Assembly: GCA_022361535.1 (NCBI GenBank)
Contig: JAKSAU010000183.1
Span: forward strand, 1 to 29,853
Direction of reading: 5' to 3'
Origin: Desulfobacterales bacterium
Lineage (GTDB): Bacteria; Desulfobacterota; Desulfobacteria; Desulfobacterales; Desulfobacteraceae
Length of the DNA: 29,853 bases
Position numbers and translations under genes: made by a program
In this document: piece after piece, positions 1 through 8,427 of the stretch
Layout of the letters: the number at the start of each line of letters is the position of its first letter
Numbering within the stretch: position 1 is the first letter of the stretch
The notes under the pieces: model-generated
What the model was told of the DNA's origin: nothing
The model's input: the letters and a program-made list of their open reading frames with translations, nothing else
The model's database searches: none

Positions 1-208
1 ATTTACGAAATTGCTCCTGCTGGGAAAAAGGATTGCAACTGGTCGCAGTTATAATTCCTGTATTTCTTGGATTTTGTATGGTGTGCCGTAATCAATAATC
101 GATTTAAGATTGCTATAGAGTGCGAAAATGATTTAGGCATACTTTTGCTGCACTTAGGCAAGCAATGGTATTTTGTTGAATGCGTAAATTTTCCCTACAT
201 CACTCAGG
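1..208. other. Left-edge stretch with no assignable gene
   Basis: No complete gene is visible here. All three forward frames run in from the left edge and stop within the first 120 bases, so the tail of a gene on the plus strand could be present, but none of the short peptides is recognisable and the true frame cannot be chosen. Bases 120-208 are AT-rich and lie downstream of the minus-strand permease stop. No terminator with a clear T-tract was found. Confidence 0.5.
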
Positions 209-1444
209 CTAAACAGGTTTTTTAATCGCTTGTTTTTTTAGTTTGTCCGGCCAAACCGTGAATAAGGTAATTAACAGCATTAAAATTAAAACCAACGGAG
301 AAGAAAAGAAAAGCAGAGTGACAAATCCAATGATTAATATACCTCCGGATAACTTTATCAGTATAGAATCCAAAAGACGAACGGCTGCTACAATACATAA
401 CAACGCATTTGATAAGAAAAAAACATTTGCAAATGAGATGATTTGATTAAGTTGCAAAATGCCTATTTGTACCAGCATAATAATAAACAAATGGATGGCA
501 CCAAAGAGAAAAATGGCATTGGATGAACACTCATTTTTGTTTGATTTTTCAAGGAATGAGGGTAACCGTCCATCTTGCGCCAGACTGCTTACAAGGCGGG
601 TAATACCACCTACAATCATCAAATAAGTTGCTACACACAAAAGAACTGTAATTCCTGATAAGACCATTGGTGATAAAGAACCAAGAAGGGGGTACACAAT
701 ATCAGTTATTCCAGGCTTATCAATTTTACTGCAACTAATTGCCCAGGCAACTAATAAGTATATGCCACTGATGGCAATAACGCTGATTGCCGTTGCCAAA
801 GGTATTGTTTTACGAGGTGTTTTCACTTCTGAAGAATAATTACCAATAAGTTCCCAGCCAATAATTGTCCAAAACAGCAAAAGCAAGACTTGTCCAAAAG
901 TTGTCGGATCGAATTGACCGTTTAAATTTTGTCCTGGATATTCCCCGGCAATAGTAAGAATGCTGCCAAGAACAAGAATGATGGCAACAAGACTACTGCT
1001 AACCAATGAAACTATTCCTACGGATTTAATATTTCGAAGTAGCAATACCACGCAGCAAATAAGCAGGCATGCTGTAATAACAGGTGTCATATTGCCAGGT
1101 AATTGAAATGCATTTACGACTTCAATCGCAGCGGTTGCAAGTACCGCAACCGGACCAACACAGACTGCAGATATGATAAAGTTGGAGGCCAGTTGGCCAA
1201 AGGAGGGGCCAAAGGCTACTCTGACTGCTTTAGAAACTCCTTCTTTTCCAGGGAAAGCTATGGCTAACTGAGTAAAAGCTGCGGCAAACAAACTTCCCAA
1301 TATCATAATTGTGAGCCACGCCCAAATAGCATGGGCACCAATTTGTTGATAAACCATTGGTGGAAGCAGAATTACCCCTGACCCTAAAATAGGTCCGATC
1401 ATCAGGCCGCTTAAAAGAAATGGCCCAAGTGTATTTTTTTCCAT
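209..1444 (-). CDS. APC-family amino-acid permease (YjeH-like)
   Basis: A 411-residue polytopic inner-membrane protein with about 12 hydrophobic segments. The glycine-rich first helix (SGLMIGPILGSGVILLPP) is the substrate-site signature of the amino acid-polyamine-organocation superfamily. The segment FWTIIGWELIGNYSSEVKTP, then RKTIPLA, matches the central region of E. coli YjeH, an exporter of methionine and branched-chain amino acids, in kind and in overall length. I place the start at 1444 (MEKNTLGPF) because GCGAGG lies just upstream of that ATG; a start 16 codons earlier has a charged, non-membrane leader and no better ribosome site. It is divergent from a LysR regulator, which very likely controls it. 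Substrate and direction of transport are inferred from family resemblance only. Confidence 0.82.
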   Translation of the reverse strand: MEKNTLGPFLLSGLMIGPILGSGVILLPPMVYQQIGAHAIWAWLTIMILGSLFAAAFTQLAIAFPGKEGVSKAVRVAFGPSFGQLASNFIISAVCVGPVAVLATAAIEVVNAFQLPGNMTPVITACLLICCVVLLLRNIKSVGIVSLVSSSLVAIILVLGSILTIAGEYPGQNLNGQFDPTTFGQVLLLLFWTIIGWELIGNYSSEVKTPRKTIPLATAISVIAISGIYLLVAWAISCSKIDKPGITDIVYPLLGSLSPMVLSGITVLLCVATYLMIVGGITRLVSSLAQDGRLPSFLEKSNKNECSSNAIFLFGAIHLFIIMLVQIGILQLNQIISFANVFFLSNALLCIVAAVRLLDSILIKLSGGILIIGFVTLLFFSSPLVLILMLLITLFTVWPDKLKKQAIKKPV

Positions 1445-1568
1445 TTTAACCTCGCAATATGTTTTTAACTGAAAATAGCATTGGGGTTGCATATTTGTAA
1501 AAATGAATATTTAGATTGAAACGTTCAAAAAAAATGATATGTTGTTTTAAATTATTAGGATAATGAAT
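1445..1568. promoter_or_regulatory. Divergent promoter region with LysR-type T-N11-A dyad
   Basis: This short, AT-rich gap separates the permease from the LysR gene. At 1516-1528 lies TTGAAACGTTCAA, an exact inverted repeat of TTGAA around ACG, with the T-N11-A spacing that LysR regulators recognise. Its position between two divergent starts fits autoregulation plus control of the permease. Seen in the sequence: the dyad and geometry. Inferred: its use by this regulator. Confidence 0.55.
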
Positions 1569-2441
1569 ATGGAAATCCGGAATTTTAAAACACTAAGGGC
1601 CATTGTTGAAACGGGAAGCTTTAATAGAGCTTCTAAAGCCTTAAACTACGCACAGAGTTCTGTAACAACTCACATAAGGGCAATTGAAGAATTTTACGGG
1701 GCTCCTGTTTTCGACCGCATTGGCAAACGAGTTATACTAAACGAGTTTGGCCAAGCCGTATTCCGTCAAGCACTCAAGCTTTTAGATGCCTATGATGAAA
1801 TATGCAATCTGGCCAAGGACGAGAGTCTTCCTTCAGGAATTTTGCGGATCGGAGTACCTGAATCCACCATGTTATACAGGCTGCATTCGGTTCTCAGAGA
1901 GTATAAGGCGAGTTATCCCAATGTTGAAATAATAATGGAAAACAATCCCTGTCCAGTATCAAGGGACCATTTGAGAAATGGAGAATTGGATCTTGCCTTG
2001 CTGCTTGAACAAAAAAGACGAGATCCTGATCTTGAGATCTATGAACTTATCCAAGAAGATATGGGGATCGTACTGCCCAAAGATTATGCAGGCGAGACAA
2101 TAGACACCCTGCAGGGGCTTTCGGTACTATACACTGAAAAAGGCTGCAGCTATCGTAAAATTTTTCAAACGCTATTGGCTGAGTCGGGAATATCAGCAGA
2201 GAATACCATTGAAACGACATCGGTCGAGGTAATCAAACGTTATGTTACTTGCGGTCTAGGCGTGTCGTTTTTACCCATGATAACAATTGAAAAAGAAGTT
2301 GAATCAGGCCAGGTTAGATACATCCCTTGGGAAAGCAATTCGCCGGTGAGTTTGCAAATCGCTCTGCATAAAGACAAGTGGGTGACACCTGCCATGGCAG
2401 AGTTTATTAGAATGGTCAAAGATGAGGCCGAAAACTGGTAA
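1569..2441 (+). CDS. LysR-family transcriptional regulator
   Basis: About 290 residues, the usual LysR length. The N-terminus (MEIRNFKTLRAIVETGSF, then RASKALNYAQSSVTTHIRAI) is the winged helix-turn-helix, followed by a periplasmic-binding-protein-like effector domain from about residue 88 (GILRIGVPESTM). AGGA at 1557-1560 is eight bases before the ATG at 1569 but only two before the upstream ATG at 1563, so 1569 is preferred. It is transcribed away from the amino-acid permease, and the intergenic dyad suggests it regulates that gene in response to an amino acid or related molecule. The effector cannot be told from sequence. Confidence 0.88.
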   Translation: MEIRNFKTLRAIVETGSFNRASKALNYAQSSVTTHIRAIEEFYGAPVFDRIGKRVILNEFGQAVFRQALKLLDAYDEICNLAKDESLPSGILRIGVPESTMLYRLHSVLREYKASYPNVEIIMENNPCPVSRDHLRNGELDLALLLEQKRRDPDLEIYELIQEDMGIVLPKDYAGETIDTLQGLSVLYTEKGCSYRKIFQTLLAESGISAENTIETTSVEVIKRYVTCGLGVSFLPMITIEKEVESGQVRYIPWESNSPVSLQIALHKDKWVTPAMAEFIRMVKDEAENW

Positions 2442-2540
2442 ACTCTTTTTCATGCAGATGTTTTTAAGGGTGATTTTTACCTGAAAAATAAGGCCTAAAA
2501 TAATATTAGAGCCACCTATGATTGATAAAGTGTTGCTTGA

Positions 2541-3446
2541 CTACTCTAATAATTGATCGGTTGACCCCTCAAACAATACACCAGGATCTACAAGTTGACC
2601 CTGTACACTGATGGACAAATGAAGATGAGGACCCGTAGACCTTCCAGTACTGCCTGCTTTGCCTATAATCTGACCTCTTTTTACAACGTCTCCTTTTGAA
2701 ACATCGAATTTACTCAGGTGAAAGTATAGAGAAATGATACCGTTACCATGGTCGATATAAACTGAATTGCCAGCATAATAGTGAGACTCCGCAAGAATAA
2801 CCCTTCCGTCAGCGACCGATTCTATATCCGTTCCCGCAGGAGCTCTGAAATCTATTCCCCGGTGCGGATTTTTAGGCTTTCCGTTCAAAATCCTCTGAAG
2901 GCCGTAAACACTGGTGGTTTTCCCTTTTACAGGCCTGTGAAAGGGTAGACGCCACAATCTATGCTCAGACCAGGTGCCTTTGGCCTTTTGGGTCCGTACT
3001 CTTTCTGCCTTGATCCGTTCAAGCTCATCAGCCGGAGGCGTTACCATCTTGGGTGGCAGGGTAAGCTCCTGGCGGGGATATGATCTGGGAAGAATATTTA
3101 CTGATCGATTCCATACAGATTCCTTTCCCTCAACCCAGGCGCGGACAGTAAGTGTCTGGGGCCCCGGCTTTATTGTTAGAATATCAGTACCTAACATGGC
3201 AATCGCCACATGATGTTCGTTCCATACAGAAACTGAAGGTACAATTTTTCGACCCATCCAAAAGACTGCAATTTTATCTATGGCCTTAGATGAAGTGAGC
3301 CGAACAAGAAAAGGTTGCCCTATGCCGGCTTGCTTCGAATGGGCAATGAAAATGGTTTGATTGTCGTTGATATTTGAATTTGCCTGAACCATGACGGGGA
3401 TCAAGAGTAAAATTAACAAAACAGTTGTCCAGGGTTTAATACTCAA
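2541..3446 (-). CDS. Secreted M23-family (LytM-type) metallopeptidase
   Basis: A 301-residue protein with a signal peptide (residues 1-22, hydrophobic core VLLILLLIPVMVQA). Residues about 30-120 form a beta-rich N-terminal domain typical of exported M23 proteins. The catalytic LytM domain occupies about 165-292: HRGIDF supplies H195 and D199, YFH supplies H243, and GPHLHLS supplies H274 and H276, which is the complete zinc and catalytic set. It is therefore predicted to cleave peptidoglycan peptide cross-links in the periplasm rather than be an inactive regulator. It converges with the LysR gene and diverges from guanine deaminase; no functional link to either is apparent. Confidence 0.88.
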   Translation of the reverse strand: MSIKPWTTVLLILLLIPVMVQANSNINDNQTIFIAHSKQAGIGQPFLVRLTSSKAIDKIAVFWMGRKIVPSVSVWNEHHVAIAMLGTDILTIKPGPQTLTVRAWVEGKESVWNRSVNILPRSYPRQELTLPPKMVTPPADELERIKAERVRTQKAKGTWSEHRLWRLPFHRPVKGKTTSVYGLQRILNGKPKNPHRGIDFRAPAGTDIESVADGRVILAESHYYAGNSVYIDHGNGIISLYFHLSKFDVSKGDVVKRGQIIGKAGSTGRSTGPHLHLSISVQGQLVDPGVLFEGSTDQLLE

Positions 3447-3599
3447 TGCAACAGGTCCTTATTTTGAATTTAATATAGCTTCACTATCATTTCGCTGATC
3501 AGGTGTTTTGCTTGTCAAGCCAATTTGCCAAGTCTTTAGAAAACCCTGGTAACAAGGACAAACTCTAATAGATTCTTTCAAATTCGGCAACCTCAAGAT

Positions 3600-3627
3600 T
3601 TGCTTTGCTATCTTCACACTATAGAAT
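3600..3627 (+). promoter_or_regulatory. Candidate promoter for guaD
   Basis: TTGCTT at 3600-3605 and TAGAAT at 3622-3627 are separated by 16 bases, giving a plausible sigma-70 pair. The predicted start near 3634 falls just before the RNA structure at 3642. Both boxes are imperfect, so this is tentative. Confidence 0.3.
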
Positions 3628-3641
3628 GTGTTATAAACACC

Positions 3642-3693
3642 TGTTTTTAAAGTACCGGGGAGATCCCGATCATAATCGGGGACGCAAAAAACA
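3642..3693 (+). promoter_or_regulatory. Structured leader RNA before guanine deaminase, possible purine-sensing riboswitch
   Basis: An outer stem pairs TGTTTTT (3642-3648) with AAAAACA (3687-3693). An inner stem pairs CCCGAT (3665-3670) with ATCGGG (3675-3680) around a CATA loop. Between them lies a large asymmetric internal loop with AAAGTACCGGGGAG on one side and GGACGC on the other. A competing hairpin, CGGG (3657-3660) with CCCG (3666-3669), would break the inner stem. A hairpin with a big internal bulge is the described architecture of the NMT1 (xanthine/urate) riboswitch class, and xanthine is the product of the downstream enzyme. I cannot confirm the family consensus from memory. Confidence 0.4.
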
Positions 3694-3717
3694 TACTCAA
3701 ATCAGAATGATAAAAAC

Positions 3718-4974
3718 ATGAAACGCAGACTAATCATTAAAGCTAACTTCATATTTACAAAAGAGCCGGGTAATTTCGAGATATTTAAAGACAGTTTTCT
3801 GGTTGTAAAAGACGGTCGGGTTCAGGCCATTTATTCGAAGCTTCCTGAGGCATACAAAGGGCATGATGTCCAGGATTATGGCAATAAGATGGTGATTCCC
3901 GGATTTGTGGACCTCCATCTTCATGCCGCCCAATACCTTCAGTGCGGCATCGGTATGACCAAAACCTTGCTGGACTGGCTCAATGACTACACCTTTGATC
4001 TTGAACGCAAGTTCCACAACCCTGAATTTGCAACAAAGGTCTATTCTAGTTTCGCTGCCAAACTTGTTGCCCATGGTACTTTGCGTGCCGCTATGTTTGC
4101 TTCTTCTTCAACTAAAGGCACTGAAGCGTTGTTTGAGGTATTAAAAGAGCAGGGGATCGGTGCCTATGTCGGTAAAGTGAATATGGACAGAAATGCACCT
4201 GGTTTCATTCTGGAGGATACAGCTGATTCTGTTGAAGGTACCCGCTATCTGCTAGAAAAATATGGTGATGATCCCCTTGTGAAGCCGATCATCACACCTC
4301 GATTTGCTCCCACAAGCACAGACGCCTTATTAAAATCCCTGGGCGAGCTTGCTGTTTTAGGTAACATTCCTGTCCAATCTCACTTAAACGAAAACATGGA
4401 TGAAATGGACTGGGTAAAATCCCTGTTTCCAAAGGCCCGGCATTACTCAGATGTTTATGATCAATATGGCTTATTTGGTCAGACCCCAACCATCATGGCC
4501 CATGCTATATATTCCAATGATGAAGAGGTTGCCCTTGCATTGAAAAACAAAGTGTTTTTCTGCCATTGTCCGGACTCTAATATCAATGTGAGAAGCGGCA
4601 TTATGCCCTTAAAACGTTATTTAAAGTTAGGGTTGAACTTAGGGCTTGGCAGCGATATCGCAGGCGGTCACAGCATAGGTATGAACGATACAATTGTGCG
4701 GGCAATCCAACTATCAAAGCTTAGAAGCATGGAAGTTAAAGAAGATGAGCATCTGACTGTTTCCGAGGCATTCTACCTGGCTACAAAGGGAGGCGGTAGG
4801 TTTTTTGGCAAGACCGGAAGTTTTGAGCCGGGATACTGGTTTGATGCCCTGGTGCTTGAGGATTCCACTTTTATCACAGAATTATACAACCTTGAAGACA
4901 GGCTTGAAAAATTCATTTACACAGGTGATGACCGTAACATCAGTGCCCGGTTCGTTCAGGGACGCAAACTGTAA
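3718..4974 (+). CDS. guaD: Guanine deaminase
   Basis: A 418-residue cytoplasmic amidohydrolase converting guanine to xanthine and ammonia. The metal and active-site set is complete: PGFVDLHLHAAQY (H67, H69), QSHLNEN (H222, E225), HAIYSNDEE (H262) and GSDIAGGHS (D313). The flanking segment GIGMTKTLLDWLNDYTFDLE is characteristic of guanine deaminases rather than of other amidohydrolase subgroups such as cytosine deaminase or chlorohydrolases. Length is normal for the family. It stands alone, with no other purine gene nearby. The ribosome site is weak (purines at 3703-3710), and a structured RNA lies immediately upstream, so translation or transcription may be purine-regulated. Confidence 0.9.
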   Translation: MKRRLIIKANFIFTKEPGNFEIFKDSFLVVKDGRVQAIYSKLPEAYKGHDVQDYGNKMVIPGFVDLHLHAAQYLQCGIGMTKTLLDWLNDYTFDLERKFHNPEFATKVYSSFAAKLVAHGTLRAAMFASSSTKGTEALFEVLKEQGIGAYVGKVNMDRNAPGFILEDTADSVEGTRYLLEKYGDDPLVKPIITPRFAPTSTDALLKSLGELAVLGNIPVQSHLNENMDEMDWVKSLFPKARHYSDVYDQYGLFGQTPTIMAHAIYSNDEEVALALKNKVFFCHCPDSNINVRSGIMPLKRYLKLGLNLGLGSDIAGGHSIGMNDTIVRAIQLSKLRSMEVKEDEHLTVSEAFYLATKGGGRFFGKTGSFEPGYWFDALVLEDSTFITELYNLEDRLEKFIYTGDDRNISARFVQGRKL

Positions 4975-5053
4975 TATTTTATACGGCCTGGTTTCTATCT
5001 TAAGCTCTAAACTATTACCATCCCCAGCATCACATTTATATATTTCATAACGC

Positions 5054-5099
5054 TTCTATCCTCCACAGCTGAATCCAAATGCACAGTTGAAAGATAGAA
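5054..5099. repeat. Interrupted inverted repeat downstream of guaD
   Basis: TTCTATC (5054-5060) is perfectly complementary to GATAGAA (5093-5099), and inside it CAGCTG (5066-5071) can pair with CAGTTG (5084-5089). No T-tract follows, so it is not a standard intrinsic terminator; it could end or protect the guaD transcript. The rest of 4975-5218 is AT-rich and shows nothing else. Confidence 0.35.
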
Positions 5100-5218
5100 A
5101 ATAAACACAGTTTAAAAGCAGAAATAAGAGAATATATAAATCAAATATGCCAAATCAGTCTGTAGTATAATAAAATTAGGTTTATTTACATTATGAGATA
5201 TTGAACAACAAAAAGTGC

Positions 5219-5247
5219 TTGACACCTTTTTAATGATCCAATATGTA
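5219..5247 (+). promoter_or_regulatory. Promoter of the receptor-chelatase operon
   Basis: A perfect TTGACA box at 5219-5224 is followed 17 bases later by TATGTA at 5242-5247. Transcription would begin near 5254, right at the 5' edge of the cobalamin aptamer, which is the expected geometry. Confidence 0.6.
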
Positions 5248-5255
5248 AAATGTCG

Positions 5256-5414
5256 ATTCAGGTGCCTTAACAGGCTCAATAGGGAACCCTGTTAGAATCA
5301 GGGACGGGCCCGCCGCTGTGATCGGGGACGAACACTGCAAAAACGCCACTGACCAAAAGGTTGGGAAGGTGCAGTCAGTAGAAAGATCCGAAAGTCAGAA
5401 GACCTGCCTGGAAC
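5256..5414 (+). promoter_or_regulatory. Cobalamin riboswitch aptamer
   Basis: The conserved core elements appear in order: AGGTGCC at 5260-5266, AATAGGGAA near 5279, GGGCCCGCCGCTGTGA at 5305-5320, then GGGGACG, GCCACTG at 5345-5351, GGGAAGG (5363-5369), CAGTCAGTAGAAAGA and GTCAGAAGACCTGCCTG ending at 5410. This is an unmistakable B12 box with all parts. The downstream stretch 5461-5468 (ATCTGTGG) can pair with 5483-5489 (CCCAGAT), which would occupy one arm of the terminator and act as antiterminator. Expected behaviour: cobalamin binding favours termination, switching the operon off when B12 is plentiful. Confidence 0.95.
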
Positions 5415-5480
5415 ACGTCATATATTGCCAATCCCCGTGGACAAGGGACAGGCATCACTAATCTGTGGAAAAATCAGGGA

Positions 5481-5515
5481 ATCCCAGATCATCTTTAAAT
5501 GGTCCGGGGTTTTTT
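5481..5515 (+). terminator. Riboswitch expression-platform terminator
   Basis: ATCCCA-GATCAT (5481-5492) pairs with ATGGTC-CGGGGT (5499-5510) around the loop CTTTAA, with one A-C mismatch, and the stem runs into six T residues (5510-5515). It lies between the aptamer and the first gene, so it is a regulated terminator. Confidence 0.82.
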
Positions 5516-5548
5516 CTTTATATCCCCGGTAAAAATTTGCTGTGTGAG

Positions 5549-5572
5549 TGGTCATGAGTTGACCAGTTTTTT
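5549..5572 (+). terminator. Second, weaker terminator-like hairpin in the same leader
   Basis: TGGTCA (5549-5554) pairs perfectly with TGACCA (5560-5565) around TGAGT, followed by G and six T residues. It sits about 55 bases after the main terminator and before the receptor start, giving a tandem arrangement. The stem is only six pairs, so its strength is uncertain. Confidence 0.5.
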
Positions 5573-5636
5573 CCGTGATGTCTTCGGTTGCAGTATTTGG
5601 TTGGCTGGCCACCGATACAGTTTTAGGGAGAAAAAG

Positions 5637-7640
5637 ATGTATCGAGCTTGGTTGTTTGCATTTCTATTTAGTACGTTGTTTTTAACCGCACCTTTTAGTC
5701 CTGGAGCCCTGGCTCAAAACGCCGGGGCTGTCGAACAGGAATCTGTTGAGCCTCAAAATGATCTGGATGATTTGGTAGTTACTGCAGGACGTGTACCTGA
5801 GCCTAAAAGAGTTATTCCTGCAAATATTACCGTAATTGACGAAGTCGCGATTAGTCAGTCCACTGCTGTTGATCTGGGAGAACTTCTTGCCCAGAACGGC
5901 TTTGATGTACGGCAGTACCCCGGTGTTTTGACCACCATCAGTATTCGTGGATTTAGAACCGATTCTCATGGCAATGACCTAAAAGGCAGGGTTTTAATAC
6001 TTTTGAACGGCCGCCGTGCCGGTACAGGTAATGCCGCTAAAATTATGACCAAAAATATCGAACGCGTCGAGATCATTCGTGGTCCGGCTTCTGTCCAGTA
6101 TGGCTCAGCTGCAATGGGCGGTGTTGTTAATGTTATTACCAAGCGAGGCAGCGGTGATTTTTCAGCATTTGTTGAAGGTCAACTGGGAAGCTTTGACTTT
6201 AAAGAAGGCTCTGTTGGACTATCCGGTGAAACCAACGGATTTGATTATTCAGGAACTGTTACTTCAGGATCGTGGGATGATTACACAACAGCAAGCGGCA
6301 GTCTTTATAAAAATACCGGCATAGACAACCGGGAAAACGGAAGTCTTAATTTAGGTTATACCTTTGCAGATACGCACCGCATAGGTCTTATTGCTACAAC
6401 TTTTGATGCAGATGAATCCGGTTCTCCAGAGTATCTGGTTCAAAATGATCTTGACGATTATTCAGATAAAAGCAGTTCCTCCGTGGATTTTACATATGAA
6501 GGACAGACAAAGGATGACCGCTATTTATGGTCTGTCCGATATTTTTTTGGTGAAGATGAAGATAATTGGACTGATCCGACCGCCTCTAACCCTAGCGGCT
6601 GGGATGATGGTGATACCACACACAGAGAAATCGACAGCCAAGGAGCCCAAGCTCAAGTCACCGGACATTGGGGAACCGCACAGGTTACTGCGGGTATGGA
6701 CTATATCGATTATGACATTGATTACTCCTATACTCCACAGCAATCTACCTATGAAAACCTTGCCGGTTTTATTTTGGGACGAATGGGGTTCATGGATGAG
6801 AGGCTGACCGCTTCAGTTGGTATGCGATATGACCGTTATGAAGTGGAAATGATTGAACCCGCAGGGAACACAGAGGATGATACTCACCTTGGTATCAACG
6901 TCGGCTTAACGTATTTGGTAAATAATTGGCTCAAACTGCGGGCAGGATACTCAGAAGCATTTATGATGCCGTCTGCAGATGAGTTGGCTGCAGATTACAC
7001 TCATTTCGGAGACACTTATCAGGGTAACCCTGATTTGGATCCTGAGAGCTCAAAAACCTATGAGGGTGGTATTGATGTGGTTTTTGGAGCGACTTCAGGC
7101 AGCTTGACATACTTTCACACAGATTGGGAAGATATGATCCAAAGTGTTGATATCGGCGTCAACACAAAGTCCTGGGAAAACGTAGGCGAGGCAAGAATCC
7201 AGGGATTTGAGGCCGATATGGGTTGGGACATGGGAGAAACTTTTAACTGGGGTTTCAAATTAAAACCATATGCAAATTTGACCTGGCTTATTGAGTATGA
7301 AGATCGCGAAGACGGTTCTGATCTGAAATACACCCCGGATCTTATGTTCTCATATGGTATCGTGTTTTCAGGGCTCAGCGGTTTTTCCTGCCGTTTGAAT
7401 GCGACTTACACAGGCAGTAAAACCGTTGACGATTGGATTACTTACACCGGTGAGTTTACACAAGGCTCGTTTACGGTTGTTGATTTTAGCCTGACACAGG
7501 TAATCATAGAAACTGAACAAAAAGGATCGTTGTCCTTGGATGCCGGGATCAATAATTTATTTGATGAAGATTATGAATATGTTCATGGGTATCCCATGCC
7601 TGAACGAAATTTTTATATAGGTATGAGATACACGTATTAG
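5637..7640 (+). CDS. TonB-dependent outer-membrane receptor, probably for corrinoids or related metallotetrapyrroles
   Basis: A 667-residue receptor. Residues 1-27 are a signal peptide ending ALAQ. DLDDLVVTAGR (42-52) is the TonB box, the plug domain follows (about 55-175, with IERVEIIRGPASVQYG and GGVVNVITKRG), and then a 22-strand-type beta-barrel ending in an aromatic residue (GMRYTY), as needed for BAM insertion. I start at 5637 because AGGGAG lies six bases upstream; an earlier in-frame start lies inside the riboswitch terminator and lacks a signal peptide. The B12 riboswitch directly upstream points to BtuB-like cobalamin or cobinamide uptake. The following CobN-like/ExbB module resembles haem loci, so a haem-like or cobalt-porphyrin ligand remains possible. 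Confidence 0.88.
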   Translation: MYRAWLFAFLFSTLFLTAPFSPGALAQNAGAVEQESVEPQNDLDDLVVTAGRVPEPKRVIPANITVIDEVAISQSTAVDLGELLAQNGFDVRQYPGVLTTISIRGFRTDSHGNDLKGRVLILLNGRRAGTGNAAKIMTKNIERVEIIRGPASVQYGSAAMGGVVNVITKRGSGDFSAFVEGQLGSFDFKEGSVGLSGETNGFDYSGTVTSGSWDDYTTASGSLYKNTGIDNRENGSLNLGYTFADTHRIGLIATTFDADESGSPEYLVQNDLDDYSDKSSSSVDFTYEGQTKDDRYLWSVRYFFGEDEDNWTDPTASNPSGWDDGDTTHREIDSQGAQAQVTGHWGTAQVTAGMDYIDYDIDYSYTPQQSTYENLAGFILGRMGFMDERLTASVGMRYDRYEVEMIEPAGNTEDDTHLGINVGLTYLVNNWLKLRAGYSEAFMMPSADELAADYTHFGDTYQGNPDLDPESSKTYEGGIDVVFGATSGSLTYFHTDWEDMIQSVDIGVNTKSWENVGEARIQGFEADMGWDMGETFNWGFKLKPYANLTWLIEYEDREDGSDLKYTPDLMFSYGIVFSGLSGFSCRLNATYTGSKTVDDWITYTGEFTQGSFTVVDFSLTQVIIETEQKGSLSLDAGINNLFDEDYEYVHGYPMPERNFYIGMRYTY

Positions 7641-7650
7641 GATACGTTTG

Positions 7651-8427
7651 ATGGAGCTTAAATCTCTCATATTGGGCCTAGTTCTATCAATGGGCGCTTT
7701 TGCTTTGAAAAGCGGAGTTGGGCTTGGGTATGCTATGACAGGTTCGAATTCTTTTTTCAGGCAAACTCTGATTCTTATCGGTTTCACTTTCTGCTATGCA
7801 GGAAGCTTCCTTTTATCAGCCCTGATTTTGAACCTGGCAGATCTGGCTTACTGGTATAGACAAATAGAAGTCCTGTTTAAGTCCGGCATGGTGATTCACA
7901 TGATACTGGCGGGACTTTTAGCCTTTTGGGGGGTAAAACTTTTAAGTCGAAAACCAAAAGACTATGGCAGGACAAAGGCCTGGCTATTTCTGGCCTTTCC
8001 CTGCCCTGTATGTTTTTCCGTTATCTTGCTCAATACCGGTCTTATCACATCCCTTTATCCAGACCGTCCGAATTTTATCTGGTGGATGTTATCAGGCTTT
8101 ATTCTGACAAGCTTCGTTGCCGCCTTTGTAATTATTTTATTGGGCAGGCGTCAACGAACGGAAAACATGCTGGGTGCTATGATGCTGTATATGGCTGTTT
8201 ATTTTATACTTTGTGTCACGATTATCCCACAGTTCGGAGATTTTGAAACCATTTACCGAATTTCCAGCCCGGAGACTTCCTCCCTTATTGAAGATCAGGC
8301 CGGTGCTGGATCTACCCCTGGCTTATCTCCGGTCGGCACTCCAGGGGTAATTCTGCTTGCGGTAGGGGCTTTTCTGGCCCTTACCGCAGGCTTTTTCAAC
8401 CCTATTTATAAAAAGAGACTGATATGA
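7651..8427 (+). CDS. DUF2162-family polytopic membrane protein (putative transporter, HmuV-like)
   Basis: A 258-residue inner-membrane protein with about seven hydrophobic helices. The motif FPCPVCFSVILL (about 116-127), with paired cysteines at the start of a helix, is the hallmark I associate with DUF2162, a family found beside CobN, ExbB-like and DUF2149 genes in methanogens and in Bacteroidetes haem loci. No biochemical function is established for the family to my knowledge. The cysteine pair could bind metal or undergo redox chemistry, and a role in moving metal or tetrapyrrole is inference. AGGA at 7639-7642 is eight bases before the ATG at 7651. Its stop overlaps the next start (ATGA), so the two are translationally coupled. 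Confidence 0.72.
   Translation: MELKSLILGLVLSMGAFALKSGVGLGYAMTGSNSFFRQTLILIGFTFCYAGSFLLSALILNLADLAYWYRQIEVLFKSGMVIHMILAGLLAFWGVKLLSRKPKDYGRTKAWLFLAFPCPVCFSVILLNTGLITSLYPDRPNFIWWMLSGFILTSFVAAFVIILLGRRQRTENMLGAMMLYMAVYFILCVTIIPQFGDFETIYRISSPETSSLIEDQAGAGSTPGLSPVGTPGVILLAVGAFLALTAGFFNPIYKKRLI

Noticed and set aside
1..120. Possible end of an upstream gene entering from the left edge
   Set aside because: Three frames give short unrelated peptides before stops, and none is recognisable; no basis to choose one.
3600..3717. Classic purine (guanine) riboswitch or preQ1 riboswitch before guaD
   Set aside because: The three-way-junction core of purine riboswitches and the compact preQ1 pseudoknot are not visible; a different structured RNA is more likely.
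5499..5636. In-frame extension of the TonB receptor starting at 5499
   Set aside because: It starts inside the riboswitch terminator hairpin, lacks a ribosome site and would bury the clear signal peptide that begins at 5637.
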